A DNA stretch of 64,000 nt from Cohnella panacarvi Gsoil 349 (GTDB lineage: Bacteria > Bacillota > Bacilli > Paenibacillales > Paenibacillaceae): assembly GCF_000515335.1 (NCBI RefSeq), contig NZ_KI911563.1:525576-589575 (forward strand), written 5' to 3'. Every line of letters starts with the position of its first letter. Position 1 is the stretch's first letter. This document shows, one piece after another, positions 21,354-30,383 of this stretch. The translations under genes and the position numbers were made by a program. A model generated the notes under the pieces. The model had not been told where the DNA came from, did no database searches, and saw only the letters and a program-made list of their open reading frames with translations.

Positions 21354-22013
21354 GAACTCCAGTGATAATAGTCGGCTTAAATACTCGGCCAAGGAAACTG
21401 CGGCGTTGCCTATCGCGGTCCCGGTCGCCTCCGAGGCTTTCCGCGCCGCGGGAACCATCGAGAGTTGCGCGGCGACGATGGTCTGATCCGGGAGTTCCCG
21501 CGCAATTCCGATCATTCCGCTTGCAACTTGCTCGAGGTATTGATCCTTCTTCCCCTGCATGATCAATTCGAACGTGCCGGGCACTATGCGAGCGCTCGCA
21601 TCCAACGCAGCTCCATGCTCTTCGAAATACCGGCGCAGTCGCCCCAGCGTACCGTCTACCGTGTTCGGGTTCGTAAATACGAGGACGATCGGTTGAGCGC
21701 CGTTCAACAAGTCTTGAAAGAGAGGCTCGTCGATCTTAACGATCGGTACCGGAAAACGATGAATATCGTCGCGAATCAGCGCCGCGTAGAATGTGCATGT
21801 CACCAGGATCGCATCCACCTGGCTGCGGGCGATCCAGTTCAACGTATCAAGCACTTTGCGTTCGGCTTGTTCGCGGGTGAAATCCGGTTCGTTCTTGATT
21901 CGGTCAAGTCCGGGATCTACGAAGTGGATACACTCGACGTCGTAATCGCTCAAAGCGTCATCGATTTGTTCGATATTCGAATAATGGGCGTGGAAACAAC
22001 CGATTCTTGTCAT
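21342..22013 (-). CDS. Asp/Glu racemase superfamily protein
   Basis: 223 residues from ATG at 22013 (GGAGGGG 8 nt upstream); the longer frame lacks such a site. Two-domain alpha/beta fold typical of aspartate/glutamate/hydantoin racemases. A candidate catalytic Cys lies in LVTCTFYAAL in the first half, but the matching Cys of the second half appears replaced (AAQLSMVPA has none). That makes a true racemase doubtful; a decarboxylase- or isomerase-like role, or loss of activity, is possible. It follows arsM by 70 bp and may be the last gene of the ars unit, though no arsenic role is known. Confidence 0.65.
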   Translation of the reverse strand: MTRIGCFHAHYSNIEQIDDALSDYDVECIHFVDPGLDRIKNEPDFTREQAERKVLDTLNWIARSQVDAILVTCTFYAALIRDDIHRFPVPIVKIDEPLFQDLLNGAQPIVLVFTNPNTVDGTLGRLRRYFEEHGAALDASARIVPGTFELIMQGKKDQYLEQVASGMIGIARELPDQTIVAAQLSMVPAARKASEATGTAIGNAAVSLAEYLSRLLSLEFKPR

Positions 22014-22083
22014 CTGATTTACCCCTCCGGATTGCTGACTGTCTATCATCTTAGTCGTCGAAGGGATTTTTGGCAATATTCCT

Positions 22084-22881
22084 TTACTTAAGGGCCTGAA
22101 TCGTCGCGGATACAATATAATCGTCGATGCTGGCTCCCGGAACCCACTCTTTAATAAAAGATCGGGACTCATCCTTCGGTTGAATTCTTATGTCGCGGAA
22201 ACCCGCCGCGCGCAGCATCTGTTCCATTTCATCGACAGTCGAAGCTCCCGAGATGCATGCGGAGAGCGACTCCGGGTCGGATTTCCATTCTTCGGGCATC
22301 GTCGCCGTCGCGACCACGTCCGAAATCGCAAGACGACCGCCGGGTCTCAGAACCCGATACGCTTCATTGAATACTTGCGGTTTATTCGGCGATAGGTTGA
22401 TTACGCAATTCGAAATAATCACGTCTACGCTGTTATCCGCAACGGGCAAGTGTTCGATCTCGCCTAGGCGGAACTCGGTATTGCGATAAGATCCGTTCGC
22501 CGCGTTCGAGCGCGCGCGGCTAATCATCTCCGGCGTCATGTCGACCCCGATCACTTGACCGGTTTCTCCGACCTGCCGCGAGGCTAAAAAGCAGTCGAAT
22601 CCTCCGCCGCTCCCTAGATCGAGCACGACTTCGCCTCCGCGTAACGAAGCGATAGCCTGCGGATTCCCGCATCCAAGTCCTAAATTCGCGCCGCTCGGCA
22701 CGTCGCCTAATTCCGCGTCGGAATAGCCGAGAACGGAAGAGACGGCATTTGCTTCGGAATGCGTATCGCAGCAACCGCTTGAAGGACCGCAGCAGCCTTC
22801 TTCGGACGCTCCTTGCATCGCGATTTGCTTGTAACGGTTACGAACATGCTGACGAATTTCGTCGTGTTTTACTTGGTTCAT
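22084..22881 (-). CDS. arsM: Arsenite S-adenosylmethionine methyltransferase ArsM
   Basis: 265 residues. Class I SAM fold with VLDLGSGGGFDC and VDMTPEMI. Cys71, Cys159 and Cys209 fall where the three arsenite-binding cysteines of characterised ArsM proteins lie (NLGLGCGNP, SNCVINL, SACISGA). An extra N-terminal cysteine cluster (Cys30, 31, 37, 38) is present. The enzyme converts As(III) to methylated, partly volatile species and so detoxifies it in the cytosol. It lies 56 bp after arsR with an ArsR-like site in the gap. Confidence 0.95.
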   Translation of the reverse strand: MNQVKHDEIRQHVRNRYKQIAMQGASEEGCCGPSSGCCDTHSEANAVSSVLGYSDAELGDVPSGANLGLGCGNPQAIASLRGGEVVLDLGSGGGFDCFLASRQVGETGQVIGVDMTPEMISRARSNAANGSYRNTEFRLGEIEHLPVADNSVDVIISNCVINLSPNKPQVFNEAYRVLRPGGRLAISDVVATATMPEEWKSDPESLSACISGASTVDEMEQMLRAAGFRDIRIQPKDESRSFIKEWVPGASIDDYIVSATIQALK

Positions 22882-22901
22882 CGATTATCGCTCCCTAATT
22901 A

Positions 22902-22917
22902 ATCAATTTTTTTTGAT
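22902..22917 (-). promoter_or_regulatory. ArsR-type operator half-sites before arsM
   Basis: ATCAA-N6-TTGAT, a 16-bp dyad of the same layout as the arsR promoter sites, 21 bp upstream of the arsM start. It suggests separate control of arsM in addition to readthrough from arsR. Confidence 0.5.
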
Positions 22918-22937
22918 CTATTCGACAGACGAAAGCT

Positions 22938-23267
22938 TTAGCAGAAATCGCCTGATGGAATACCTTCGTTGCGGAATATGCAGCATAGCTCCGGAGAAAG
23001 AAGACGATTCACTTCATCGTGATTCAGCTCGTAGAAGCTCCAAGTTCCTCTCGTTTCGCGTTTGATTAGTCCGGCGTCCAGCAGTATCTTCAGATGATAC
23101 GAGAGCTTCGATTGCGGCATATCGACGATTTCCGTTAAGTCGCATACGCAAGTGTTCCCTCTTCGGGTCAGTTCGTGCATGATCTGCAGCCGCTTCTCGT
23201 CCGCCAACGCCTTAAATTTCGTTTCGAACACGGAGAAGTCGACAGGAGATGCGGTTTGTACGTTCAC
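22938..23267 (-). CDS. arsR: ArsR/SmtB-family arsenic-responsive repressor
   Basis: About 109 residues from GTG at 23267 (AAAGGAA upstream); a TTG at 23312 also opens the frame but falls on the operator near the expected transcript start. Winged helix with CVCDL in the metal-sensing helix (Cys-Val-Cys: the classical ArsR As(III) site) and DMPQSKLSYHLKILLDAGL as DNA-recognition region. The C-terminus carries more cysteines (ELCCIF and a terminal Cys). It should repress its own gene and arsM, released by As(III). Confidence 0.93.
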   Translation of the reverse strand: MNVQTASPVDFSVFETKFKALADEKRLQIMHELTRRGNTCVCDLTEIVDMPQSKLSYHLKILLDAGLIKRETRGTWSFYELNHDEVNRLLSPELCCIFRNEGIPSGDFC

Positions 23268-23307
23268 TGGAAGTTCCTTTATCAAGACGATCCCCGCCTT
23301 ATTCTTA

Positions 23308-23384
23308 ATCAAAATCTTTTGATGAATTCATCCTAACATGGCAAAATGTACTTTGCAATAGTTAATCAAAATATTTTGATTAAC
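23308..23384 (-). promoter_or_regulatory. arsR promoter bracketed by two ArsR operators
   Basis: Minus strand: TTGCAA (23353-23358), 17-bp spacer, TAGGAT (23330-23335). A perfect palindrome with half-site ATCAAAAT (23308-23323) covers the expected start of transcription. A longer perfect 24-bp palindrome with half-site GTTAATCAAAAT (23361-23384) lies just upstream of the -35. Both share the core ATCAAAA..TTTTGAT, as does a looser copy before arsM. Confidence 0.75.
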
Positions 23385-23474
23385 ATCGCCGAAGAGGAAA
23401 TCATGGCGCTGTTCCGAGCGACACGAGATGCCATCAAAGACAGAATCGAATTATTCCTTCAAGAAGGAATGTAA
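23385..23474 (+). pseudogene. arsC: 3' remnant of an arsenate reductase (arsC) gene
   Basis: The plus-strand frame reads IAEEEIMALFRATRDAIK and continues to DRIELFLQEGM then stop. This aligns with the C-terminus of thioredoxin-coupled arsenate reductases of the low-molecular-weight phosphatase family (Bacillus ArsC ends TEEE..AFF.RVRDEI..RL.EF). The catalytic N-terminal part is missing; the homology starts directly at the edge of the 24-bp operator palindrome. An internal ATG at 23403 has GAGGAAA upstream but would give only 23 residues. Confidence 0.7.
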
Positions 23475-23501
23475 ATAAAACCAGCCGCCATGGGCGGCTG
23501 G
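23473..23501 (-). terminator. Terminator of the AraC-VOC-GyrI operon
   Basis: Perfect 9-bp stem CCAGCCGCC / GGCGGCTGG (23481-23501) with a 3-base loop, followed by TTTTATTT on the minus strand, 12 bp after the stop codon. Confidence 0.9.
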
Positions 23502-23513
23502 CTCTCATTAAAA

Positions 23514-24170
23514 TCATACTCTCTTGCGTACGGGATATAACATCGTAAAATGGAACGTTTCGAGCTCCGAATAAGGCACCGTAAGCGAGTTGAACGGTTC
23601 GAACGGTACGGTCTCCATGCCGAGAACGCCTGGTTGGCGATCGAGCTCGTATTCGGGAGATTGGTCCAGCCCTCCGAACATCTCATCATAAACGCGCCAC
23701 ATGTGCGCTTCGTCTCCGGATACGCGAGCGCTTGCGCACGGTCCGCCAGGAAGCTCCAACGCCTCGACGCCTTCGGGTACGTCTCCGAATTCGCGTACCG
23801 CTATCCCTACCCAAAGCGTATCGACTTTGTTTCCCCATTGGTCTTGCGGGATAAACACGAACACCGAAGGCTCATCCGTTATTCGAGCGTCGTCAAGAGG
23901 CACTTTCTCGCTCAGCTTGCTCCAGGCTGCGCGCGTTCCGCTCTTGTCGGGCGTCATCGCCGTACGAACCGCCAACGCTTTGAACGGGGCGATATCGACG
24001 ACTTGAATCGAATTCGTCTCTTGCATGTTGTCGTCCTCTCCTCTCGGGTTGCGATTCGCGTTTCCTTCGATCGTCTTTAACGCGTTCGGTACGAGCTTCG
24101 GCTTATAGCCGTCGGCGTTGCGTCTTACTGGATGCTTCTCTTTTTTAATCTGCCAAGCGCTATTGTCCAT
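23514..24170 (-). CDS. GyrI-like small-molecule-binding protein
   Basis: 218 residues from 24170, or 170 from the internal ATG at 24026 that has GAGGAGAGGAC upstream. The part from residue 49 on is a GyrI-like/AraC effector-binding domain (begins VVDIAPFKALAVRT; ends FHFTMLYPV), a fold that binds hydrophobic small molecules. Residues 20-36 (DGYKPKLVPNALKTI) resemble the N-terminus of the next gene upstream, so the longer start may be real. It is the third gene after an AraC regulator that itself carries GyrI-like domains. Confidence 0.75.
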   Translation of the reverse strand: MDNSAWQIKKEKHPVRRNADGYKPKLVPNALKTIEGNANRNPRGEDDNMQETNSIQVVDIAPFKALAVRTAMTPDKSGTRAAWSKLSEKVPLDDARITDEPSVFVFIPQDQWGNKVDTLWVGIAVREFGDVPEGVEALELPGGPCASARVSGDEAHMWRVYDEMFGGLDQSPEYELDRQPGVLGMETVPFEPFNSLTVPYSELETFHFTMLYPVRKRV

Positions 24171-24186
24171 AGGGTCCTCCCTCAGC

Positions 24187-24687
24187 TTACTCTCCGCAAA
24201 TCATGATTTGATTGCCGTTAGGATCTTTAATGACGAACCACTTGCCGTTCTCGATTTCCGTGACGAGTTCCACGCCGAGCCCCTTGATATATTGGAACGA
24301 TTGATGAACATCCTCGGTCATGAACATGAACGCCGGCGTTTGGAATACGGGTGCCCCTACCTCTTCGTTGTCTCTCCACATCGGCATCGTATCCAATATG
24401 ATCCCGGTGCCTTCCATCGGCAATCCGCATAAATGCCCGTGCCAAAGTTCGCAATCGTTCTCGTTCAATCCGAGAATGCGGCAGTACCAACCGCGGGATT
24501 CTTCGATGTCCTTTACCGGGATGAATACATTGCCGATTTTATTGTTGACGGGGCTGCTGCGTACGTTGTTCGCCGTGGCTTGTCGTTCATTCATTGCTTT
24601 TCCTCCTATAATCATTCTTAAAGCTTTAGGCACTATCGCCGGTTTATAGTTATCCGGCGATTCTCTTCGCCGAGACTGCTCGTTCAT
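24187..24687 (-). CDS. VOC (glyoxalase/bleomycin-resistance) superfamily protein
   Basis: 166 residues from 24687, whose ribosome site AAAGGGGG lies inside the end of the araC-type gene; a second in-frame ATG at 24594 has a perfect AGGAGG, so two products are possible. The VOC domain runs from about residue 48: NVFIPVKDIEESRGWYCRIL, then a central HGHLCGLP, and the C-terminal FVIKDPNGNQIMICGE with the metal-ligand Glu of the family. Enzymatic or binding role unknown. Residues 12-27 (DNYKPAIVPKALRMI) match a segment in the neighbouring GyrI gene. Confidence 0.8.
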   Translation of the reverse strand: MNEQSRRRESPDNYKPAIVPKALRMIIGGKAMNERQATANNVRSSPVNNKIGNVFIPVKDIEESRGWYCRILGLNENDCELWHGHLCGLPMEGTGIILDTMPMWRDNEEVGAPVFQTPAFMFMTEDVHQSFQYIKGLGVELVTEIENGKWFVIKDPNGNQIMICGE

Positions 24688-24692
24688 GCTTC

Positions 24693-26060
24693 TTACGCCC
24701 CCTTTAATTCATGTCGTACAATAACCGGCACGTAACATTCGACGCCGACCGCGCGCTCGAAATCCGTATGTTCCAGGTCGGCTGAACGATCCGGCAAGTA
24801 TCGCGCGAACCACGCTCTCTTACCGTCCGGCATATAGTCTTCGGACGAACCGAGCCAGCGGTAAAGCCGATCAAGCACGCCTGTCATCGCGCCGTACGCT
24901 CCGGTTGTCACGCAAGCATAACTTCCGCCTTCCAACTGGAACATTCGGGGAGCGTCCTCCTCCGAGGGGACGAACGATTCCGGCACGGAAACATAAATTT
25001 CGCAATAGCCTTCGTCCTCCGACGCATTCCCGTAACTGCAGCTCATGAGCAGTTGGAAGCTTGCGTCACCGACACGATTATGCTTCAAAATCCACTCTAC
25101 CGCCGCTTCGTCGGCAAGCTTCGCGCAATCGGGACCTTCGGCCCGAAACCGAATCGTTCGCGCTTCCTTGCGAGTAACGATATCGATCGTCTCCGTTGCT
25201 TGTCTGCGGCTGACGGGAAGGAATAGCTTTAAGCGCACGATCCTCCCGTTATATTGCTGGAACTCTTCGAGAAAACCGTGGCTGCCGAGCTCGAACGTGC
25301 TTCCGGGCAACCATTCCGACAGCATTCGATTCCATGCGGCAACGATGGCGGAACCGGACTGCGCGGCGACCCAGGTTGCGGCGTATAGTCCGCCGGGAAC
25401 ATCAACCGTTCGGAGCCGCGGGTGTCCCGGAATACTCGCCGTATCGCCGGTCGCGACAAGCTGGTATCCGAACTTCGGCGCAACAGCGTCCTTGTCCACG
25501 TTCCAGCCCCAAAGCTTCATTTTACCGAGATCGATATCGCATGCTGCCAATGCGTTCCTGAACCTGCGAATGGCTTCGTCTTCGATTCCTTCTTCGGAGT
25601 CCGCTAGGTGCAAATAACCGATACCGCTTTGAGGAGCCAACCGTATGACTCTGACGTCCGAATAACGCTCGGATACCTCGCGATCCTCGATATAAGATAC
25701 TTGCTCTAGAAGTCTAATCCGCTCGAAGCTGAAGATGAACTCCGATTGACGGTACGTCGCCGGGGTCAGACACGTATAACGTTTGAACGCGTTGTTAAAA
25801 GTCTGGTATGCGTCGAACCCGAGCCGATAGCCGATCTCGTTAGCCGGCAGCTCCGATTGCCGCAGCAGAAAAGCCGCCTCGCTCGTTCTCCTCTTGCGTA
25901 TGTATTCCTTAACGGGGTGGCCCGTCATCGCATAGAACATCCGGTACAAGTTCGGAACGGACATTCTGCTTGCTTCGGCGATCCGATCCAGCTCGATCGG
26001 CTCGTGAAGATGCTCCTCGATATAATCGATGGCTTGTTCGATCAGTTCGGCTGTGCGCAT
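24693..26060 (-). CDS. AraC-family regulator with two GyrI-like effector domains
   Basis: 455 residues. Two helix-turn-helix motifs at 1-105 (ELDRIAEASRMSVPNLYRMF; ANEIGYRLGFDAYQTFNNAF). Residues about 130-285 and 290-452 each look like a GyrI-like ligand-binding domain, the second ending in GVECYVPVI. Rob-, BmrR- and SoxS-like proteins use one such domain to sense drugs; two in tandem are less usual. It leads an operon with the VOC and GyrI-like genes, which suggests drug or toxin sensing and sequestration. Confidence 0.9.
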   Translation of the reverse strand: MRTAELIEQAIDYIEEHLHEPIELDRIAEASRMSVPNLYRMFYAMTGHPVKEYIRKRRTSEAAFLLRQSELPANEIGYRLGFDAYQTFNNAFKRYTCLTPATYRQSEFIFSFERIRLLEQVSYIEDREVSERYSDVRVIRLAPQSGIGYLHLADSEEGIEDEAIRRFRNALAACDIDLGKMKLWGWNVDKDAVAPKFGYQLVATGDTASIPGHPRLRTVDVPGGLYAATWVAAQSGSAIVAAWNRMLSEWLPGSTFELGSHGFLEEFQQYNGRIVRLKLFLPVSRRQATETIDIVTRKEARTIRFRAEGPDCAKLADEAAVEWILKHNRVGDASFQLLMSCSYGNASEDEGYCEIYVSVPESFVPSEEDAPRMFQLEGGSYACVTTGAYGAMTGVLDRLYRWLGSSEDYMPDGKRAWFARYLPDRSADLEHTDFERAVGVECYVPVIVRHELKGA

Positions 26061-26152
26061 GGCCCCCCCCTATACCCAGTCGCATGAATAGTCATTATTT
26101 TCCTATAGGCATCTTTATCATAACAAATCCGAGTCGCGTTCGAGTTTAATTT

Positions 26153-26192
26153 TTTATCAAAAAAGCCGATCCCGACAAACTCGGAATCGGCT
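26153..26192 (-). terminator. Terminator of the copper ATPase gene
   Basis: Stem AGCCGATCCCGA / TCGGAATCGGCT (26164-26192, one mismatch), then TTTTTT on the minus strand, 8 bp after the stop codon. Confidence 0.88.
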
Positions 26193-26199
26193 ATTCGCC

Positions 26200-29100
26200 T
26201 TATTGCACGTTGATAACGAACGGAACGGTAATGACTTTGCCTTCTCGTTGGAACTGCGCCCACAGTTTATAGATGCCGGCATGCGGGAAGCCCGTCATGA
26301 ATTGGGCTTCCGGTCCTCTCGCCTCTTCGTCCAACGCGTGAACGTGGAGATACTGCTCCGTATCTTCGCTGAGCGCGACGACGTGTCCGACCGCGCCTAA
26401 GTACGGTTCCAAATCCTTGATTGGCTGCCCCGTATTCGCATCGGAAAGCCGGAACGATAATTCAAAGTCTTCGCCTGGTTCCGGATGGTCGTTCGCGAGC
26501 GCGGCTTCAATACCTTCGACCACTTTGGCATGCGACTTATCCGGCGTAAGCGTGATCGGATCGGCAGCGGCGCCTTCGATCGTCACCCATTCCATAGCGG
26601 TCGTCTTGCCGCCTCCGCCCGGTACGTAATCGGCGATCAGCTTGTATTCCCCTCCCGCCGGAAAACGGTTCGTAATCTCGAATACCCCGTCACCGATATA
26701 TTCGGGATGAATGTGGTTGAAGTAGGACATGTCCTTACTGACCACGATCAGGTGAAGCAGCTTTTCGTGCTCGATGTCGAAGTTATCGACCGGCTGATCT
26801 TGTTCGTCCCGGATGACGATACGGATTCCCGTGTCTTCACCGGCCTTGGCATTCGACGTCTCCCAGACGACGTTCGTCTTTAATGCGTTTTCTTCCCCTG
26901 TTTCGTCTCCATGAGAAGGTGAACCGCCGTGTCCATGCCCCTGCTCGACTGGCCGGGTGGACGAGCTTTCATTGCTTTGCTTGCCGAAGCCGTAGCCGGC
27001 CAAGAACGACAGGACGACGAGTACGAGCACTACGATAAACCGAAGCTTCCCATTCATTCGATTGTTTCTCTCCCCGGGTTTACGATCCACGTTCTGTAAT
27101 CTTAAAGCGTTGAGCACGACGGATACGGAGCTTAACGCCATGGCCGCGCCGGCTAGCCATGGCTCTAAGTAGCCAAGCGCCGCTACGGGTATTCCGATCA
27201 CGTTGTACGCCAGCGCCCAGAACAAATTCTGCTTGATGTTCGCCATCGTCTTCTTGCTCATCGAGATGGCGTCGGGGATGCTGTTCAGGTCTCCGCGCAT
27301 CAGCGTAACATCCGCGGCTTCCATCGCTACATCGGTGCCGGTTCCGATCGCCATTCCAATATCCGCCGTCGCTAATGCAGGAGCGTCGTTGATGCCGTCT
27401 CCGACCATCGCGACCGTTCGTCCGGCTTCTTGCAACTTCTTGACTTCCCCCGCTTTGCCGTCCGGAAGGACTTCCGCCCGCACCTGATCGATGCCGACTT
27501 GTTCGGCGATCGCTTTGGCCGTACGCTCGTTGTCGCCGGTAATCATGACGACTTCCAAGCGAAGAGCCTTCATGCGAGCGATCGCTTCCGCGGAAGTTTC
27601 TTTAATCGTGTCCGCAACCGCGACCATCCCGGCGTACTTGCCGTCGACGGCGATGAGCATGGCGGTTTTACCTTCGGATTCCAGTCTCGCCATCGTCTCG
27701 AACGCGACGTCCGCTTGTACGCTGTACTCGGCCATCAGCTTCTTCGTGCCGACCATGACGCCTTTGCCTTCGACGACGGCCATAACTCCGTAACCGGGAA
27801 TCGCTTGGAAGGAATCGGTCTGCGGCAGCGCGATTCCTTTATTTCTTACTCCGCTCACGATCGCTTCGGCAAGCGGATGCTCGGAATTTCGCTCGGCTGC
27901 GCCAACCCAAGCTAATAGCCGCGTCTCGTCGAATCCGTCTGCCGCGACGATATCGGTCAATTCCGGTTTGCCCTTCGTAACCGTACCGGTTTTGTCCAGC
28001 ACGACGGTATCGATGCGGTGGGTATTTTCTAGGTGTTCTCCGCCTTTGAACAGAATGCCGAGCTCAGCGGCGCGTCCCGATCCTGCCATAATGGACGTCG
28101 GAGTGGCCAAACCTAAAGCGCATGGGCACGCAATGACGAGAACGGCGATCGCTTTTTCCAGCGCGGCGGCGACGTCGCCCGATTCCACGGCAAAGTACCA
28201 AACCGCGAAAGTTGCGGCGGCAATCCCGACGACGATCGGAACGAAGATACCGGATATGACGTCGGCAACCCGCTGGATCGGCGCTTTGGAGCCCTGCGCT
28301 TCCTCCACCACTTTAATGATTTGCGCAAGCGCGGTCTCTTTGCCGACTTTAGTCGCTTGGACTTTCAGTACTCCGTTCTTGTTCAGCGTCGCTCCGATCA
28401 CCGTCTCGCCGGAACGTTTGTCGACCGGTATGCTTTCCCCGGTAAGCATCGATTCATCGACCGCGGACGCGCCTTCCAAGACGATTCCGTCAACCGGGAC
28501 TTTCTCGCCCGGCCTGACCAAGAAGACGTCGCCGACGATCACTTCCTCCACCGGAACGTTCACTTCTTGGCCGTCGCGAACGATCGTTGCCGTCTTCGCT
28601 TGCAATCCCATCAGAGATTTAATCGCTTCCGACGACCGCCCTTTGGCCAACGCTTCGAAGAGCTTTCCGAGCAGAATCAAGGTAATTAAGACGGCGCTAG
28701 TCTCGTAGTAAAGCGCGTCGGGGACGTCCCATAGGGTGATATACAGACTATAGAAATAAGCCGCGGATGTCCCGAGTGCCACCAGAACGTCCATGTTCGC
28801 GCTGCCGTTACGCAGAGCTTTGTAGGCACCGACGTAGAATCGCGCCCCGATCGCGAATTGTACGGGCGTTGCTAAGGCGAACTGAAACCAAGGCTCCATG
28901 AAGAGCTCCGGCGACCAAATCCACGAGGTGAATGAAAAATGTCCCACCATCGCCCACAGGAGAGGGATGGTCAGTACGGCGGAGATCAGCAGCGTCCATT
29001 GTTGCCGGCGAATCTCTTCGTACCGGTGATCCCCGTCCCCTTTGGCTTCGGATTTCAGCTTCGCTTTATAGCCTAGCGACTCGACTTTACGAATCACATC

Positions 29101-29277
29101 GGTTGTATTGGTCATCGACGGCACGTATTCGATATGGGCGGTTTCCAAGGCGAGATTGACCGAAGCCTTCACGCCGTCCAGCTTGTTTAAGCCTTTCTCG
29201 ATGCGATTCGCGCAGGCCGCGCAGGTCATACCCGTAATTTGCAGCGTTGCTTGTCGGTTATTCGTCATCTGTATCAT
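26200..29277 (-). CDS. copA: CopA-type copper P1B-ATPase fused to an extracytoplasmic YtkA-like region
   Basis: 1025 residues from ATG at 29277; the open frame extends to 29529 but the promoter (29326-29355) lies inside that extension. One heavy-metal domain with [12 protein letters not shown], eight helices, CPC metal motif ([12 protein letters not shown]), phosphorylation motif [13 protein letters not shown] and GDGINDAP: a Cu(I) exporter. After about residue 740 the frame continues without a stop into MNGKLRF, a further membrane helix, a His/Gly-rich linker and two beta-rich domains ([39 protein letters not shown]). A GGGGAG site before that internal ATG suggests a separate gene in the ancestor, or an extra product. 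Confidence 0.9.
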   Translation of the reverse strand: MIQMTNNRQATLQITGMTCAACANRIEKGLNKLDGVKASVNLALETAHIEYVPSMTNTTDVIRKVESLGYKAKLKSEAKGDGDHRYEEIRRQQWTLLISAVLTIPLLWAMVGHFSFTSWIWSPELFMEPWFQFALATPVQFAIGARFYVGAYKALRNGSANMDVLVALGTSAAYFYSLYITLWDVPDALYYETSAVLITLILLGKLFEALAKGRSSEAIKSLMGLQAKTATIVRDGQEVNVPVEEVIVGDVFLVRPGEKVPVDGIVLEGASAVDESMLTGESIPVDKRSGETVIGATLNKNGVLKVQATKVGKETALAQIIKVVEEAQGSKAPIQRVADVISGIFVPIVVGIAAATFAVWYFAVESGDVAAALEKAIAVLVIACPCALGLATPTSIMAGSGRAAELGILFKGGEHLENTHRIDTVVLDKTGTVTKGKPELTDIVAADGFDETRLLAWVGAAERNSEHPLAEAIVSGVRNKGIALPQTDSFQAIPGYGVMAVVEGKGVMVGTKKLMAEYSVQADVAFETMARLESEGKTAMLIAVDGKYAGMVAVADTIKETSAEAIARMKALRLEVVMITGDNERTAKAIAEQVGIDQVRAEVLPDGKAGEVKKLQEAGRTVAMVGDGINDAPALATADIGMAIGTGTDVAMEAADVTLMRGDLNSIPDAISMSKKTMANIKQNLFWALAYNVIGIPVAALGYLEPWLAGAAMALSSVSVVLNALRLQNVDRKPGERNNRMNGKLRFIVVLVLVVLSFLAGYGFGKQSNESSSTRPVEQGHGHGGSPSHGDETGEENALKTNVVWETSNAKAGEDTGIRIVIRDEQDQPVDNFDIEHEKLLHLIVVSKDMSYFNHIHPEYIGDGVFEITNRFPAGGEYKLIADYVPGGGGKTTAMEWVTIEGAAADPITLTPDKSHAKVVEGIEAALANDHPEPGEDFELSFRLSDANTGQPIKDLEPYLGAVGHVVALSEDTEQYLHVHALDEEARGPEAQFMTGFPHAGIYKLWAQFQREGKVITVPFVINVQ

Positions 29278-29325
29278 CACCCTAATCGTTCTGGTCTGTA
29301 GGATATCATTCCATTTTCTGATTCC

Positions 29326-29355
29326 ATCATAATATACCCCCCACCCGTATGTCAA
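29326..29355 (-). promoter_or_regulatory. copA promoter with a G-tract dyad in the spacer
   Basis: Minus strand: perfect TTGACA (29350-29355), 18-bp spacer, TATGAT (29326-29331). The spacer holds a G-rich stretch flanked by ATAC and GTAT, reminiscent of CsoR operators, which are G-tract dyads in copper promoters. The site does not match a known consensus exactly. Confidence 0.65.
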
Positions 29356-29360
29356 ACGGT

Positions 29361-29392
29361 AAAAAAAATACCAACGCCTAAATAAGCGTTGG
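29361..29392 (-). terminator. Orphan terminator upstream of the copA promoter
   Basis: Stem CCAACGC / GCGTTGG followed by eight T on the minus strand. No intact gene ends here. The minus-strand DNA just upstream (about 29400-29560) can be read as scraps of protein-like sequence ending [23 protein letters not shown], so a small decayed gene may once have used it. Confidence 0.7.
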
Positions 29393-29582
29393 CTCCGATC
29401 ATTCCAGAGCTTCGAGTTCTCCTGCTTGCATTCTCGCGACAAGATCATGTGCGGGTTTATGGCTTCATCCTTTGCTACGGCACGGCGATCTCCAACACGA
29501 TCCATCACGAAGCTGCCTGTTCGTTGCATAAAAGATTCGCTACCGCTAAAACCTACACAACATAACGGGTGGTGAATGCGGA

Positions 29583-30380
29583 ATGGGTAAGAACAAGACG
29601 GCGATCGTTACCGGAGCCAGCAGCGGCATCGGCAAAGGCATATGCGCCGTGCTCGCGCGAGAAGGATACGACCTCTCCACCGTATACCGCTCCAACGACG
29701 ACGGCATACGGGAGCTCGAGCAGATCGTTACCGTGAATCATGGCAGACGGCTGCACGTCATGAAAGGCGACTTGTCCGATCCCGGCTTCGCCGAAAGCTA
29801 TGCGGACACGGCGATCCGCGCGCTAGGCCAAGTCCATCTGCTTGTCAATAATGCCGGGGCCGGTTACGCGAAGAAATTGTTAGAACTAGAGCCTGATGAG
29901 ATGATGCGCTTCATCAAAATCGACTTCGTCGCTCCGATGATTCTGATGAAGCTCGTCGCCCGTCAGATGTTGGAGCGCGGCATCCAAGGCAGCATCGTCA
30001 ACATTACTTCTACGAGAGCCGAACGCGCTTATCCGCACGATTCGGTATATGGAGGAATGAAGGCCGGCCTTCGCCGCGCGAGCGAGTCTATCGCAATCGA
30101 ACTCGCCATGCATGGCATTCGCGTGAATAACGTAGCTCCCGGCGCGACGGAACTGGAGCGGGTCAGCGATGAATATTACGGCAAATTAGGCAGGAAAATA
30201 CCGCTTCGGCGAGTCGGCAAGCCGAAGGATATCGGCGAAGCGGTACTGTGGCTCGCGTCGGATGCGGCCTCTTATATTACGGGCACGAGTCTAAAAGTAG
30301 ACGGCGGTTTGATCCTCCCCGGCATGCCCGAGGCGGAGGACGAAACGACGAAATACTATGATTGGAAGCCGATTCGTTAA
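29583..30380 (+). CDS. Short-chain dehydrogenase/reductase
   Basis: 265 residues. Classical SDR: cofactor loop [14 protein letters not shown], catalytic Ser in VNITSTR and the Tyr-x3-Lys pair in VYGGMKAG; C-terminal [13 protein letters not shown]. An NADPH- or NADH-linked oxidoreductase of the cytosol, FabG-like; substrate unknown. The start is a modest one (GGGTGGTG upstream). The gene ends 3 bp from the convergent hydrolase gene with no terminator between them. Confidence 0.93.
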   Translation: MGKNKTAIVTGASSGIGKGICAVLAREGYDLSTVYRSNDDGIRELEQIVTVNHGRRLHVMKGDLSDPGFAESYADTAIRALGQVHLLVNNAGAGYAKKLLELEPDEMMRFIKIDFVAPMILMKLVARQMLERGIQGSIVNITSTRAERAYPHDSVYGGMKAGLRRASESIAIELAMHGIRVNNVAPGATELERVSDEYYGKLGRKIPLRRVGKPKDIGEAVLWLASDAASYITGTSLKVDGGLILPGMPEAEDETTKYYDWKPIR

Positions 30381-30383
30381 ACT

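Noticed and set aside
29278-29529. N-terminal extension of the copper ATPase
   Set aside because: A good promoter (TTGACA, TATGAT) and a terminator lie inside it, and the family N-terminus begins at 29277.
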